Shown piece after piece: positions 46,757 to 56,722 of a DNA stretch of 64,000 nucleotides (the stretch's first letter is position 1; each line of letters opens with the position of its first letter). The stretch spans positions 934,001 through 998,000 of the forward strand of contig NZ_CP137157.1 in NCBI RefSeq assembly GCF_040581405.1, read 5' to 3'. The translations under genes were made by a program, and so were the position numbers. The notes beneath the pieces are model-generated. The model was not told where the DNA came from, made no database searches, and worked only from the letters and a program-made list of their open reading frames with translations. The stretch comes from Komagataeibacter sucrofermentans DSM 15973 (GTDB lineage Bacteria > Pseudomonadota > Alphaproteobacteria > Acetobacterales > Acetobacteraceae).

Positions 46757-48153
46757 TGCGTGCCGGTGCCCTCCGGCTTCGCCACAAGGGCCTGCACAAG
46801 GGCTGCAAAGCGCGCGCCACGGGCTTCAAAACCGCTGAACTGGTCAAAGCTTGCGCAGGCGGGCGAAAGCATCACCACATCCACGCCCAGCGCGCGGGCG
46901 GCCTCGTATGCCTCGGGCACGGCGCGCTCAAGGGTTTCGACAATGCGGTAGGGCACCTTGTGCTGGGCAAGGGTGCGGGCCAGCACCGGCGCATCGCGCC
47001 CGATCAGCAGCGCCAGCGCCACGCGCCCGAACAGGGGGGCAAGCGGCTCGATCCCGCCCGCCTTGGCTGTGCCACCCGCAATCCACACCATGCGCTCATG
47101 GCAGGCGAGCGCGCGGGCCGTGGCATCGGCATTGGTGGCCTTGCTGTCATTGATGAAGCGGACGCCATCATGGTTGCCCACGGTTTTCTGCCGGTGGTCC
47201 AGCGCGCTGAAGCTGCGCAGCGCGCCCTCTACCGCAGCCCGCGGCATGCCCAGATGCAGCGCCATGGCGGTGGCGGCAGCCGCGTTCTCGCGGTTATGGG
47301 TGCCGGGCAGGTCGGGCACATGGGTCATGTCGGCAATCACGCCGTGGCGGTCGCACAGCGCATGCGGCGTGCAGTAGAAATCGCATTGCGGTATGTCCGC
47401 GCCGCTGATGCAGGCCACGGTGGCGCGGGTTGGCGCAAGCAGGCGGTTCAGGCTGGCATAATCGGGCAGGGTCGCGCCCAGAACGGCCAGATCGCCCGGC
47501 CCCTGATGGTCGAACACATGCATCTTGGCCCGCGTGTAGCCGGTCATGTCGCCATGGCGGTCAAGGTGGTCAGGCGTCAGGTTGAGCAGGCAGGCGGCAT
47601 CGAAATGCAGCCGCTCCAGCCGCTCCAGCATGTACGATGACATTTCCAGCACGTACACGCCATCATCAGGCAGCAGCGGCAGGCTGAGCGCCGCAGGACC
47701 AAGGTTGCCGCCAACTGCCACCGGAATGCCGCCACAGGCCAGCATATGCGCCAGCAGCACGGTGGTGGTGGACTTGCCATTGGTGCCGGTAATGCCCGCA
47801 AAGCGTGCCCGCCCGCCCGCCGCCCGCAGGGCGCGGAACAGCAGTTCGGCATCCGACAGGATCGGCACGCCGGCCTCCATTGCCATGGTGGCCAGCGGAT
47901 GCGGGCTGGGCAGGCGGTGCGGAATGCCCGGTGAAAGCACGAGGGCGGCCAGCCCCAGCATGTTGGTGAAGGGGGCGACCTTCAGGTGCGGGTGGGCGGC
48001 AAGCGCCTCACGGGCCTCGGACCGGTCATCCCATGCCTGCACGCTGGCCCCCATGGTCAGCAGGGCGGTGACAGCAGCATGGCCGTTACGGCCCAGCCCG
48101 GCCACGCCATAATGGTGGCCCGCGAACAGGGTGGGGGGGAAGGTGCCGCTCAC
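46753..48153 (-). CDS. murD: UDP-MurNAc-L-alanine--D-glutamate ligase
   Basis: A 466 aa Mur ligase adding D-Glu. The N-terminal HYGVAGLGRNGHAAV, the P-loop FAGITGTNGKSTTTVLL, MSSYMLE, LNLTPDHLDRHG and the third domain FINDSKATNADATARAL with VWIAGGTAKAG are all family motifs. The start is GTG 48153, which overlaps the mraY stop as GTGA; the longer frame runs antisense to nothing but lies inside mraY and has no homology. Length is usual. Confidence 0.95.
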   Translation of the reverse strand: MSGTFPPTLFAGHHYGVAGLGRNGHAAVTALLTMGASVQAWDDRSEAREALAAHPHLKVAPFTNMLGLAALVLSPGIPHRLPSPHPLATMAMEAGVPILSDAELLFRALRAAGGRARFAGITGTNGKSTTTVLLAHMLACGGIPVAVGGNLGPAALSLPLLPDDGVYVLEMSSYMLERLERLHFDAACLLNLTPDHLDRHGDMTGYTRAKMHVFDHQGPGDLAVLGATLPDYASLNRLLAPTRATVACISGADIPQCDFYCTPHALCDRHGVIADMTHVPDLPGTHNRENAAAATAMALHLGMPRAAVEGALRSFSALDHRQKTVGNHDGVRFINDSKATNADATARALACHERMVWIAGGTAKAGGIEPLAPLFGRVALALLIGRDAPVLARTLAQHKVPYRIVETLERAVPEAYEAARALGVDVVMLSPACASFDQFSGFEARGARFAALVQALVAKPEGTGTQ

Positions 48154-49241
48154 CGCAGTTTCAGCGTGGCCAGACCACACAGCCCCAGCACGATGGACAC
48201 GATCCAGAACCGGATCACGATCTTGGATTCCGCCCAGCCCTTTTTCTCGAAATGGTGGTGCAGCGGCGCCATCAGGAACACGCGCCGCCCGGTGCGCTTG
48301 TACCAGAACACCTGAATGATGACCGAAAGCGTTTCCACCACGAACAGCCCGCCCACGATGCACAGCACCAGTTCATGCTTGACCGCAACGGCCACGGCCC
48401 CAAGCGCGCCACCCAGCGCGAGCGAGCCGGTATCACCCATGAACACGGCCGCAGGCGGGGCGTTGAACCACAGAAAGCCCAGCCCCGCGCCCACAAGGGC
48501 GGAGCAGAACACCCCAAGTTCGCCCGTGCCGGGCACGGCGTGCAGTTGCAGGTAGTCGGCAAACACATGGTTGCCCACGAGGTAGGAAATCAGCGCGAAT
48601 ACGAGGGCTGCGACAATGACCGGCACGATGGCCAGCCCGTCGAGCCCGTCGGTAAAGTTCACGGCGTTGCCAAACCCGGTAATGGTGATCATGGCAAACA
48701 GCGGAAAGGCGTAGCCCAGCGGCAGCAGCAGGTCTTTCACGAACGGAAAGGCGAGGTGGTTGGCCAGATCAGGCGGCATCATGTGTTCGAGCCAGAGGCC
48801 GCCGATCAGCGAGGCCCCGAACTCGCAGCCCAGACGCATGCGCTTGGACACGCCATCGGTATTGCGGCGTGACAGCTTGAGGTAGTCATCGGCAAAGCCC
48901 ACCGCGCCAAAGGCCGCCGTGGTGAGCATGACAGCCCAGACAAAGCCGTTGGTCAGGTCGGCCCACAGCAGGGTCGAGCCGAATAGCGAGAGCAGGATCA
49001 GCACGCCGCCCATGGTGGGGGTGCCGACCTTTTCAATCAGGTGGCGCTCCGGCCCGAGCTTGCGGATGGGCTGGCCGCCACGCTGGATGCGGCGCAGCTG
49101 CGCGATCAGCGGGTTGCCCAGGCACAGGCTGATGACCAGTGCGGTCAGGCACGCAGCCCCCGAGCGGAACGTGATGTAGCGAAACAGGTTGAGCACGGAG
49201 GTATGGGCCGTGGCATGGTGCTCGAACAGGTCATAGAGCAT
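48150..49241 (-). CDS. mraY: Phospho-MurNAc-pentapeptide translocase
   Basis: A 363 aa inner membrane enzyme with 10 helices that makes lipid I from undecaprenyl phosphate. GTPTMGGVLIL, the catalytic GFADDYLKLSRR, NAVNFTDGLDGLAIVP, FMGDTGSLALGGALG and MAPLHHHFEKKGW (His cluster) are all present. It overlaps murF by 1 nt and murD by 4 nt. Confidence 0.97.
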   Translation of the reverse strand: MLYDLFEHHATAHTSVLNLFRYITFRSGAACLTALVISLCLGNPLIAQLRRIQRGGQPIRKLGPERHLIEKVGTPTMGGVLILLSLFGSTLLWADLTNGFVWAVMLTTAAFGAVGFADDYLKLSRRNTDGVSKRMRLGCEFGASLIGGLWLEHMMPPDLANHLAFPFVKDLLLPLGYAFPLFAMITITGFGNAVNFTDGLDGLAIVPVIVAALVFALISYLVGNHVFADYLQLHAVPGTGELGVFCSALVGAGLGFLWFNAPPAAVFMGDTGSLALGGALGAVAVAVKHELVLCIVGGLFVVETLSVIIQVFWYKRTGRRVFLMAPLHHHFEKKGWAESKIVIRFWIVSIVLGLCGLATLKLR

Positions 49242-50632
49242 CAGGCCGGTCCCACCCGGGCATCATCTTCGCGCAGGGCGGCCACGACATGGCGCATGCG
49301 GCTGCCAAGGCTGCCCTTGACCATAACCGTATCGCCCGCGCGCAGGGCTGCGCGCACCAGGGGGGCAAGGGTGGTGGAATCCGGCGTCCAGGCCCCGCGT
49401 AGGGCAGGAGGCAGGCTGTCAAAAAGTATTTTCATATTCGGGCCGCAACAGAAGACAGCATCCGCGTTTGCACGGACGGCAGGGAGAAGGGAGGCATGCT
49501 CATGCCGCGCAAATGCGCCGAGTTCAAGCATGTCGCCCAGCACGGCGATGCGCCGCCCCGTGGCAACCAGCCCGAGCAGGTCAAGTGCGGCGCGGACAGA
49601 GGCCGGGGAGGCATTATAGCTTTCATCAAGCAGGGCAACATTGTCATGCATCACCTTTGCAATCGCGCCCCGCCCGGCGCCGGGGCGGAAAGTGGCAAGG
49701 CCCGCTACGGCAAGGTTCATGTCAGCACCCGCCGCATCCGCCGCCGCGAGCGCCAGCATGGCGTTATCGGCCATGTGCCGCCCTGGCGCGTTGACGCGCG
49801 CCACGCCCTGCCAGTCCGGCAGCGTGAGGGAGAAGGTGCTGCCATGCGCATCCTGCGCCACGTCATGTGCCCGCGCCGCGCAGTCCGGCGTTGTACCCAC
49901 GCGCCACAGCGTGGCGCCCTTCTGGCCAGCGTTGCGTTCAAAATGGTCATGTCCCGTAATTCCGGCGGGGATGACGGCGGTGCCGCCCGCGGGCAGGGCC
50001 AGCAGGAGTTCGGCCTTTTCGTGCGCAATGGCGTCGATGCTGCCCATCAGCCCCAGATGCGATGCGGCGACCGTGGTCACCACCGCCACGTCGGGGCGCA
50101 CCATGGCGGCGAGCGGCGCGATCTCGCCTGCATGGTTCATGCCGATCTCGCACACGCAGTAGGCTGCCGTGGCGGGCAGGCGGGCGAGTGTGAGCGGCAC
50201 GCCCCAATGATTGTTATAAGACGCCACGGCGCCATGGGTCGGCCCGCACGCATTCAGGGCCGCTTTCAGCATGTCCTTGACCGAGGTCTTGCCCACGCTG
50301 CCGGTCACGGCCAGCATGCGGCCCGTAAAGCGCGCGCGGGCGAAACGGGCCATGCCCTGCATGGCGGCCAGCGTGTCGCCCACCATCAGGATGCGCGGAT
50401 CATCACCACAGGGCTCATGCGCCACGACGGCTGCAGCGTCCGCGGCAAGGGCGGTGGCGACATGGGCGTGCCCGTTGCTGTTCTCGCCCTTCAGCGCGAT
50501 GAATACATCGCCGGGCTGGAGCGTGCGGGTATCGATCGAGACGCCGGTGCCCGCAATGACCACGTCGCCTGATGACGGAAAACGCCCCGATGTCGCGGCC
50601 TCAAGGTCCGCGCGGCTCCATAGCACTGTCAT
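49241..50632 (-). CDS. murF: UDP-MurNAc-tripeptide--D-Ala-D-Ala ligase
   Basis: A 463 aa Mur ligase that adds the D-Ala-D-Ala made by Ddl. The N-terminal domain includes GVSIDTRTLQPGDVFIALKG; the P-loop is LAVTGSVGKTSVKDML; the centre has YNNHWGVPLTLARLP and CEIGMNHAGEI; the third domain has LLDESYNASPASVRAAL and AVLGDMLELG. ATG 50632 overlaps murE by 4 nt. Confidence 0.96.
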   Translation of the reverse strand: MTVLWSRADLEAATSGRFPSSGDVVIAGTGVSIDTRTLQPGDVFIALKGENSNGHAHVATALAADAAAVVAHEPCGDDPRILMVGDTLAAMQGMARFARARFTGRMLAVTGSVGKTSVKDMLKAALNACGPTHGAVASYNNHWGVPLTLARLPATAAYCVCEIGMNHAGEIAPLAAMVRPDVAVVTTVAASHLGLMGSIDAIAHEKAELLLALPAGGTAVIPAGITGHDHFERNAGQKGATLWRVGTTPDCAARAHDVAQDAHGSTFSLTLPDWQGVARVNAPGRHMADNAMLALAAADAAGADMNLAVAGLATFRPGAGRGAIAKVMHDNVALLDESYNASPASVRAALDLLGLVATGRRIAVLGDMLELGAFARHEHASLLPAVRANADAVFCCGPNMKILFDSLPPALRGAWTPDSTTLAPLVRAALRAGDTVMVKGSLGSRMRHVVAALREDDARVGPA

Positions 50633-52113
50633 TCAGTCCCCGTCGTCAGGCCACGGATCACCGTGGCATCATCAAATGGCAGCACCGCATCACCCACGAT
50701 CTGCCCCTGTTCATGGCCCTTGCCCGCCACCACCAGTACGTCGCCCGCGCCGAGCATGTCGAGGCCCGCCGCAATGGCCTGCCTGCGGTCACCGATCTCG
50801 ATGGCGCCAGGGCTGGCCGCCATGATGGCCGCGCGAATGGCGTCGGGCGGCTCGCTGCGGGGGTTGTCATCGGTTACGATCACGGTGTCGGCCAGTTGCG
50901 TGGCGGTGGCGCCCATCACGGGCCGCTTGCCCCGGTCGCGGTCGCCGCCAGCCCCCATCACGATCACCAGCCTGCCCGGCGTGTGGGGGCGCAGCGAGTT
51001 CAGCAGCCGGGCGATGGCATCGGGCGTGTGGGCGTAATCGACATAGGCGGCGGCTCCGCCCGGCAGCACGGCGGCGCGTTCCAGCCTGCCACGCACGCCA
51101 TGCAGGTGCGGCAGGAGGGCGAGCGCGCGCGCGGGCGCATCGTCCGCGCTGCCTGAAAGCGCTGCGGCCATGAGCAGGTTATCGACCTGAAAGCGCCCGA
51201 CCAGCTTCACGCTGACCGCGCATTCCCCCGCAGGGGTGGCGATGCGCAGGTCCTGCCCCATGGGGGTGGCGCGGGCGGACAGCAGGCGCAGGCTCTCGCC
51301 CTGTGTGCCGGTGGTGCGCAGCACGAGGTTGCGGCGTTGGGCAATGGCGCGCACGGCAGCGCAGGTCTCGGCGTCCATGTCCGCATTGAGGGCGGCAATG
51401 CCCCCTTCGGGCAGAATCGTGTCGAACAGGCGCAGCTTGGCGGCGCGGTAGTGCGCGGCAGTGCCGTGATAGTCCAGATGGTCACGCGTGAGGTTGCTGA
51501 AACCTGCGGCATAGGGCGTGATGCCATCGAGCCTGCGCTGTTCCAGCCCGTGCGATGACGCCTCGATGGCGACATGCTCGACCCCGCCCGCCGCCATTGC
51601 GCCGAGCAGGCGCATCAGGCCCACGCTGTCGGGCGTGGTGAGCACGGGGCCGCAATCAGGCAGCGGGCAGGGGGCAACTGCGCCCAGCGTGCCGATGGTG
51701 CCTGCCTGCAAACCCTGCAGCGCCCAGATCTGGCGCAGGAATTCCGCCGTGCTGGTCTTGCCATTGGTGCCGGTAATGGCCGCGATATGGGCAGGCAGGC
51801 GGGGGGCGAGCGCGCGCGCGATCAGGGCCATCGCGCGGCGCGCATCGTCCACCTGCACGCAGGCAACGCCCGGCGGCGGCACGAAATCGGGATCGGCCTG
51901 CACCAGCACGGCCGCAACGCCATTGGCCACGGCCTGCGGAATATAAGCCCGCCCATCCACCCGCGTGCCGCGCAGGGCGGCAAAGATCACGCCGGGGCCG
52001 GTTGCGCGGCTGTCTGCCGTAATGGCGGTAACGGGGCCGGTTGCGGCAGGCACGGGCCGCGCGACGGCAACGCCTGCGCGGTGCAGGACTTCGGTCAGGT
52101 CCATGCGCGTCAT
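50629..52113 (-). CDS. murE: UDP-MurNAc-L-Ala-D-Glu--meso-DAP ligase
   Basis: A 494 aa Mur ligase. ITADSRATGPGVIFAALRG, the P-loop ITGTNGKTSTAEFL, EASSHGLEQRRLDGI, and LTRDHLDYHGT are clear. The substrate-selecting motif is DNPR (VTDDNPRSEPP), which specifies meso-diaminopimelate, so the wall should be of the Gram-negative DAP type. It overlaps ftsI upstream and murF downstream by 4 nt. Confidence 0.96.
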   Translation of the reverse strand: MTRMDLTEVLHRAGVAVARPVPAATGPVTAITADSRATGPGVIFAALRGTRVDGRAYIPQAVANGVAAVLVQADPDFVPPPGVACVQVDDARRAMALIARALAPRLPAHIAAITGTNGKTSTAEFLRQIWALQGLQAGTIGTLGAVAPCPLPDCGPVLTTPDSVGLMRLLGAMAAGGVEHVAIEASSHGLEQRRLDGITPYAAGFSNLTRDHLDYHGTAAHYRAAKLRLFDTILPEGGIAALNADMDAETCAAVRAIAQRRNLVLRTTGTQGESLRLLSARATPMGQDLRIATPAGECAVSVKLVGRFQVDNLLMAAALSGSADDAPARALALLPHLHGVRGRLERAAVLPGGAAAYVDYAHTPDAIARLLNSLRPHTPGRLVIVMGAGGDRDRGKRPVMGATATQLADTVIVTDDNPRSEPPDAIRAAIMAASPGAIEIGDRRQAIAAGLDMLGAGDVLVVAGKGHEQGQIVGDAVLPFDDATVIRGLTTGTE

Positions 52114-54113
52114 CCCCGCTCGCGCTGGTGGTGGGCGGGCGTGCGCCCGGCTTCATTGCCAGCATGCAGGGCATGGCTGGCGGGCGTGGCCTCGGTTACG
52201 TCGCGGGAGGCGTGGGTGCGGGCCGCGGCATGGGGCGCTGCTTCATGCTCGTGCTCATGCAGCCTGGCCGTGCCGGGGTCATAGCCCGGCCCAAGCGCGC
52301 GGTAGCCACGCGGTATGGCAGGCCGCATGGGAATGGCCAGCGAGGCCTCGATCGCGGCTTCATGCTGCGTATCGGGAAACAGCCCGAGCATGGGGGCGAT
52401 GCGCGTGATCATGTGGGCTGCCGTAGGGGCCGCGTTCCAACCCGCCGTGGTCCAGCCATGGGTCTGGGCGGTGGGCTTGGGGCTGTCGAGCATGACGTAG
52501 ATGGCGTAGCGCGGCGCGTTCATGGGGAAGATGCCGGTAAAGGCCGAAACGTTGACATGCTTGAGGTAGCCGCCATGCGCGCCGATCTTTTCCGCCGTGC
52601 CGGTCTTGCCGCCTACGTAATAGCCCGGTGATTCCGCCTTCTGCCCCGTGCCCTTGGCCACGTCGAGGCGCAGGATCTTGCGCAGGATATCGGAATTGGC
52701 AGCCGAGATCAGGCGCTCCGCATCCGCGGGCATGGCGGTATCGGCATCGGTAGGGGCATCCGTCGTGGTGGGGCTTTCCGCCGCGACAAGGGTGGGCCGC
52801 AGCAGGAAGCCGCCATTGGCCGTGGCCGCCGTGCCGCGCACGATGGAAAGCGGCGGCTCCGCCACGCCATGGCCGAACGCCACCGTCATGGTGGTGGAAA
52901 CCCCCCAGTTATGCACCGAGGGGATGATGGGCCGCCCGGCCTCGGGCAGTTCGATCGGCACGCGCGAGAAGAAGCCCATGCGCCGCAGCCATTCCTGCTG
53001 GCGCGGGGCGCCCGCATCAAGTGCGATATGGGCGGCGGCGGGGTTGGAGGAATAGGCCATCACCTCGGGCAGGGACAGCCACGGGGAAAAATGGTCGTTC
53101 TTCATGTCCGAGATGGTGAAGCGGCCGATCTTGATGGGCGTGCTCGAGAAGCTGTCCCAGATATGGGCGATGCCTTCCTGCAACGCCATGGCCACGGTCT
53201 GGAGCTTGAAGGTCGAGCCGGGTTCGTACATGCCCGTCACGGCGCGGTTGAAGCGTGAATCAGCCGCAGCGCGGCCAAAGTCATTGGCGTCATAATCGGG
53301 CAGGCTGACCATGGTGATGATCTCGCCGGTATGCACGTCCATCACGATGGCGCACGCGCCGATGGCCTGGAACATGTCCATCGCGGATTGCAGTTCGTCA
53401 TGCACCACGTTCTGTACGCGCACGTCGAGCGACAGGCGCAGGGGCTGGCTGTCACTGTCGAGGCGCTTGTCAAAATACCGCTCGATGCCCGCCACGCCGT
53501 GGTCATCGATATCCACCCCACCGAGAATGTGGGCGGCCACGCGGCCCATGGGGTAGCGGCGGCGCTCGCCGGGTTCGAAATAGATGCCGGGAATGCCGAG
53601 GTTGTTGATGGCCAGTTCCTGCGCGGGCGAGATGTCACGCGCCAGATAGACGAACTGCTTGTTCAGCAGCAGGCGGCGCTTCGTCTCGGCTTCGTCCAGG
53701 CTGGGCAGGGCGTGCTTGAGCCGATGGGCGGCATCGGTTGCATCGATCATTTCCTGCGGGTTGGCATAGACCTGGGCCACTGGCAGCGACAGGGCCAGCA
53801 CCTGCCCGTTGCGGTCGGTGACCGAGGCGCGGTGCACCTGCGGCAGCACCACGTCGCCCGCGATCATTCCCTTGGGGTCGCTTTTGGGAATGGGGGGTAC
53901 CTGCGGCGCGATCTGCTGTTGTTGCGGCGGCAGGGGATTGATGATCGTGGCCAGTGTCAGCTTGAGCGCAATGGCTGAAAACAGCAGGCAGAACCCCCCG
54001 GCCACAACCACCAGCCGCGCATGCATGCGGTCCTGCGCCATAAGCGTGCGCAGGCTCCCCCCGGGGGAAGCCTGTCCACCTCTGTCTGGCTGGTTGCTCA
54101 AAGGGTTTTGCAT
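52110..54113 (-). CDS. ftsI: Septal peptidoglycan transpeptidase FtsI (PBP3)
   Basis: A 667 aa class B penicillin-binding protein. One membrane helix (about 33-55) anchors it. The transpeptidase has the active-site STFK at Ser300, SSN at 355-357 and KTGT at 503-506. The dimer-domain start SVTDRNGQVLALSL is typical. The C-terminal 70 residues beyond the usual end are His/Ala/Glu-rich (LHEHEHEAAPHAAA, HALHAGNEAG), an uncommon extension. It crosslinks septal wall with FtsW. It follows ftsL after 38 nt and overlaps murE by 4 nt. Confidence 0.95.
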   Translation of the reverse strand: MQNPLSNQPDRGGQASPGGSLRTLMAQDRMHARLVVVAGGFCLLFSAIALKLTLATIINPLPPQQQQIAPQVPPIPKSDPKGMIAGDVVLPQVHRASVTDRNGQVLALSLPVAQVYANPQEMIDATDAAHRLKHALPSLDEAETKRRLLLNKQFVYLARDISPAQELAINNLGIPGIYFEPGERRRYPMGRVAAHILGGVDIDDHGVAGIERYFDKRLDSDSQPLRLSLDVRVQNVVHDELQSAMDMFQAIGACAIVMDVHTGEIITMVSLPDYDANDFGRAAADSRFNRAVTGMYEPGSTFKLQTVAMALQEGIAHIWDSFSSTPIKIGRFTISDMKNDHFSPWLSLPEVMAYSSNPAAAHIALDAGAPRQQEWLRRMGFFSRVPIELPEAGRPIIPSVHNWGVSTTMTVAFGHGVAEPPLSIVRGTAATANGGFLLRPTLVAAESPTTTDAPTDADTAMPADAERLISAANSDILRKILRLDVAKGTGQKAESPGYYVGGKTGTAEKIGAHGGYLKHVNVSAFTGIFPMNAPRYAIYVMLDSPKPTAQTHGWTTAGWNAAPTAAHMITRIAPMLGLFPDTQHEAAIEASLAIPMRPAIPRGYRALGPGYDPGTARLHEHEHEAAPHAAARTHASRDVTEATPASHALHAGNEAGRTPAHHQRERG

Positions 54114-54151
54114 ACGGGTTCCGGGCTACAGGGCCGGTAGGAAAAGGACGA

Positions 54152-54931
54152 TCAGTTGCTGACAGGCACCGGCGGCGGCAGGCTTGTCACATGCGGCGTG
54201 CCCAGCGAACTGCCCCCCATGCGGGGTGCTGCGGTGGGGTGCCATGCGGCCTCGGCTATGTTCTGGCTGCGGGGGGGATAGCTCGCGGCGGCCATGCGGG
54301 CAGGCGTAATCATGCTCTCACGCGGGCTGGGCGGCAGGTGCACGGGCTCGGCCGCCGCCATGCGTTCGGGCAGGTGGGCGTGCTCGGGGGCAGCGTGCGC
54401 AGGCGCGCGCGGCTCGATCTGGGCCATGGCGTGGGCCAGCCCGTCATGCGATGGCGCAGGATCGGCATGGCGGGGGGGCAGGGTAGCCACGGCGCGCTCG
54501 ACATGGGCGGGCGTTACGGGCGCGGCTATTGCGGGCAGGGTCGCCACGGCCGCATGCACGGGCGAAGGCGTTGCATGATCGGCGGCGAGGGTGGCCACCA
54601 TCGTCGCGCGGGGGGCGGGCGCGGGGTTGTGCGATGGCACGCCAACAGGCGGCAGGTGGGCGCTGAGCGCCGACATCTGCACGAACTGTGTGGGCGCGAC
54701 GGGCTGGAGCGCCTTGTCGTAACGGCTGGCCAGAGTGCCCAGCCGGTCGGGCTGGTTCAGCATGGCCCATTCGGCGCGCAGCATGGCGGTCTGCGCGCGG
54801 GTGCGCTCCGTCTGCTCCACGATCTGGGCAATCTGGTGGTCGAGTGCTGTGGTCTGCTGTTTCTTGTTATAAAGGAACAGGCCGGATGCGGCCGCCACCA
54901 TGGCAAAGAAAAGCGTTACAAACCGACTCAT
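54152..54931 (-). CDS. ftsL: Cell division protein FtsL, unusually long
   Basis: A 259 aa protein. Residues 1-22 form the membrane helix ([19 protein letters not shown]), followed by a leucine-zipper-like coiled coil ([39 protein letters not shown]) that ends in the FtsL-type [14 protein letters not shown]. This part is a normal FtsL. It is then extended by about 165 residues rich in Ala, Pro, His and Met ([28 protein letters not shown]), more than doubling the usual 90-120 aa. ATG 54931 overlaps the rsmH stop by 4 nt. FtsL links FtsQ/B to FtsI/W. Confidence 0.88.
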   Translation of the reverse strand: MSRFVTLFFAMVAAASGLFLYNKKQQTTALDHQIAQIVEQTERTRAQTAMLRAEWAMLNQPDRLGTLASRYDKALQPVAPTQFVQMSALSAHLPPVGVPSHNPAPAPRATMVATLAADHATPSPVHAAVATLPAIAAPVTPAHVERAVATLPPRHADPAPSHDGLAHAMAQIEPRAPAHAAPEHAHLPERMAAAEPVHLPPSPRESMITPARMAAASYPPRSQNIAEAAWHPTAAPRMGGSSLGTPHVTSLPPPVPVSN

Positions 54932-55929
54932 GCGGCAGGTTCCGATGCTGCGATGGATGGGGGGGCGATGCATTCCATCGCGCGCAGTCTTGCGCTGCGT
55001 GCACGTGGATTACGGTGGGTTTCTTCCGCTCCCGGCCGGATGGGGCGTCCGGTCAGGAGTTTGAATCCGGTTGGCCCCGCGCGCTCGGTCATGGCGCGTG
55101 GGTCATGGCGGGAGGGGGCGGGCACGCGGCCTGCCGCGCGCAGCATGGCCTGCTTGACCAGCCTGTCCTCCAGCGAATGGAACGAGACAACCACCAACCG
55201 CCCGCCCGGCGCCAGCAGGCCGGGGGCCTGTTCCAGCACGGCGCGGATCTGGCCCAGTTCGTCATTGACGTGAATGCGCAGCCCCTGGAACGTGCGGGTG
55301 GCGGGGTCGATGCCAGAACGGTCGGGGCGCACGACCGAGCGCACCACGTCGGCCAGCTGGGTGGTGCGCAGCAGCGGGGCCTCGGCGCGGGCTGTCACGA
55401 TGGCGCGCGCCACGCGGCGTGACAGGCGCTCCTCGCCATAATGGTAGATGATATCGGCCAGTTCCGCCTCGGGCAGGGTATTGACCACGTCGGCTGCTGT
55501 CGGCCCCGTGTCATTCATGCGCATGTCCAGCGGGCCATCCATGCGGAAGGAGAAGCCGCGCTCGGCCTCATCGATCTGGTAGGACGACACGCCTAGGTCG
55601 AGCACGATGCCATCCACCTTCGTTACGCCATCTTCAGCCAGCAGGGCCGCCATGTCGGCAAAGCCGCCATGAAGCAGGTGCAGCCGCGTGCCGCCATGCC
55701 CATCGGGGAAAGCGGGGGCAAGGGCCTCGCCGCGCGCGATGGCGGCGGGGTCGCGGTCGATGCCCCACAACTGGCAGTTGCAGCTTGCTAGGATGGCGCG
55801 TGCGTAACCACCGCCACCAAACGTGCCATCTACGTAACGGGCGCTGTCATGCGGGGCGAGGTATTCCATCACCTCGGCCAGCATCACGGGCACATGGCCG
55901 GGGTCGTGCGGGGGGAAGGGGCCGTTCAT
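54928..55929 (-). CDS. rsmH: 16S rRNA m4C1402 methyltransferase RsmH
   Basis: A 333 aa SAM methyltransferase acting on 16S rRNA C1402. [15 protein letters not shown] at the start, [16 protein letters not shown] (SAM site), [36 protein letters not shown]-type segment near residue 105-130, [15 protein letters not shown] and the closing [12 protein letters not shown] are all family signatures. The second gene of the cluster, it overlaps mraZ by 4 nt. Confidence 0.97.
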   Translation of the reverse strand: MNGPFPPHDPGHVPVMLAEVMEYLAPHDSARYVDGTFGGGGYARAILASCNCQLWGIDRDPAAIARGEALAPAFPDGHGGTRLHLLHGGFADMAALLAEDGVTKVDGIVLDLGVSSYQIDEAERGFSFRMDGPLDMRMNDTGPTAADVVNTLPEAELADIIYHYGEERLSRRVARAIVTARAEAPLLRTTQLADVVRSVVRPDRSGIDPATRTFQGLRIHVNDELGQIRAVLEQAPGLLAPGGRLVVVSFHSLEDRLVKQAMLRAAGRVPAPSRHDPRAMTERAGPTGFKLLTGRPIRPGAEETHRNPRARSARLRAMECIAPPSIAASEPAA

Positions 55930-56399
55930 GACGGTGTGCCCGTGGGGAGTGCGCCCCGGCCCGTGGTGAGGCTGCGGGCGCGCAGGCGGGCATCGGCCCG
56001 GCGGGCGGCGGCCGCCTGCGGCTCCCAGATCTGGAAAGTGCGGCCCAGCCCCATGAAGGTGGCCTGGTCGGTCAGGCCAGCATGGGCACGCAGGGATTCG
56101 GGCAGCAGGATGCGGCCTTCGCGGTCAGCCTCGAACGGGTAGGCATCGGCATAGAGGGCGGTGGCCAGGTCGTCGTGGTCTTCGGAGGAAATGTCCATTT
56201 CATCCAGCGGGCGGGTCAGTGCGGCAAAAGCATCAGCGGGCCATGCCTCGAGGCAGGGATGCAGATGGGACGGACGCAGGATGGCCAGCGGCTCGCCCGA
56301 TTTGGCCCGGGCACGCAGCGCGGCGCGGAATGCGGAGGGAATGGAAACGCGCCCTTTTGCATCCAGCCGGTTCTGGTGTGTGCCCAGGAATACACTCAC
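55926..56399 (-). CDS. mraZ: Transcriptional regulator MraZ
   Basis: A 157 aa protein with two AbrB-like MraZ domains. [20 protein letters not shown] opens the first and [18 protein letters not shown] the second; [13 protein letters not shown] closes it. It binds DNA ahead of its own gene and controls the division cluster. The start is GTG 56399, where family similarity begins, with GGGAGGG 11 nt upstream; the longer frame has no homology. First gene of the mraZ-ligA run. Confidence 0.93.
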   Translation of the reverse strand: MSVFLGTHQNRLDAKGRVSIPSAFRAALRARAKSGEPLAILRPSHLHPCLEAWPADAFAALTRPLDEMDISSEDHDDLATALYADAYPFEADREGRILLPESLRAHAGLTDQATFMGLGRTFQIWEPQAAAARRADARLRARSLTTGRGALPTGTPS

Positions 56400-56493
56400 G
56401 CTGCGCGATGCCCTCCCTCGGCAAATTTCGAAAACCCAGTGCTCAGCCCCCGTGGCGCCTGTTACCGCGCCCCTTCTGACTCTGGTGTGAGCA

Positions 56494-56517
56494 TGGGATA
56501 ACATGGGATTTTATGGG
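56494..56517 (+). promoter_or_regulatory. Three MraZ-box-like TGGG repeats upstream of mraZ
   Basis: TGGG recurs at 56494, 56504 and 56514 with an exact 10-bp period (TGGGATAACA, TGGGATTTTA, TGGGGGGTCA), 95-118 bases before the mraZ start. MraZ is known to bind direct TGGGN repeats spaced this way at its own promoter, so autoregulation is likely. The remaining sequence between mraZ and rnpB (56518-56722) shows no gene. Confidence 0.7.
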
Positions 56518-56722
56518 GGGTCAATTAAAGAAGCAGGAAAGATGGCCGAAAAATACTGTTATTGCAGCACAGGCGGTTGATGCGGCATGTAAAACCGCTC
56601 CGAGCGCATGCAATATGGCAGGAATGTGCCTTGTTTATGATTTGTTCTTTAGCGTTAATACTTGTAAACAACTCTGGGTAGAGCGCTCCGCGCAAGGCGG
56701 TTGAATCATGGAGTGGGGGAAA

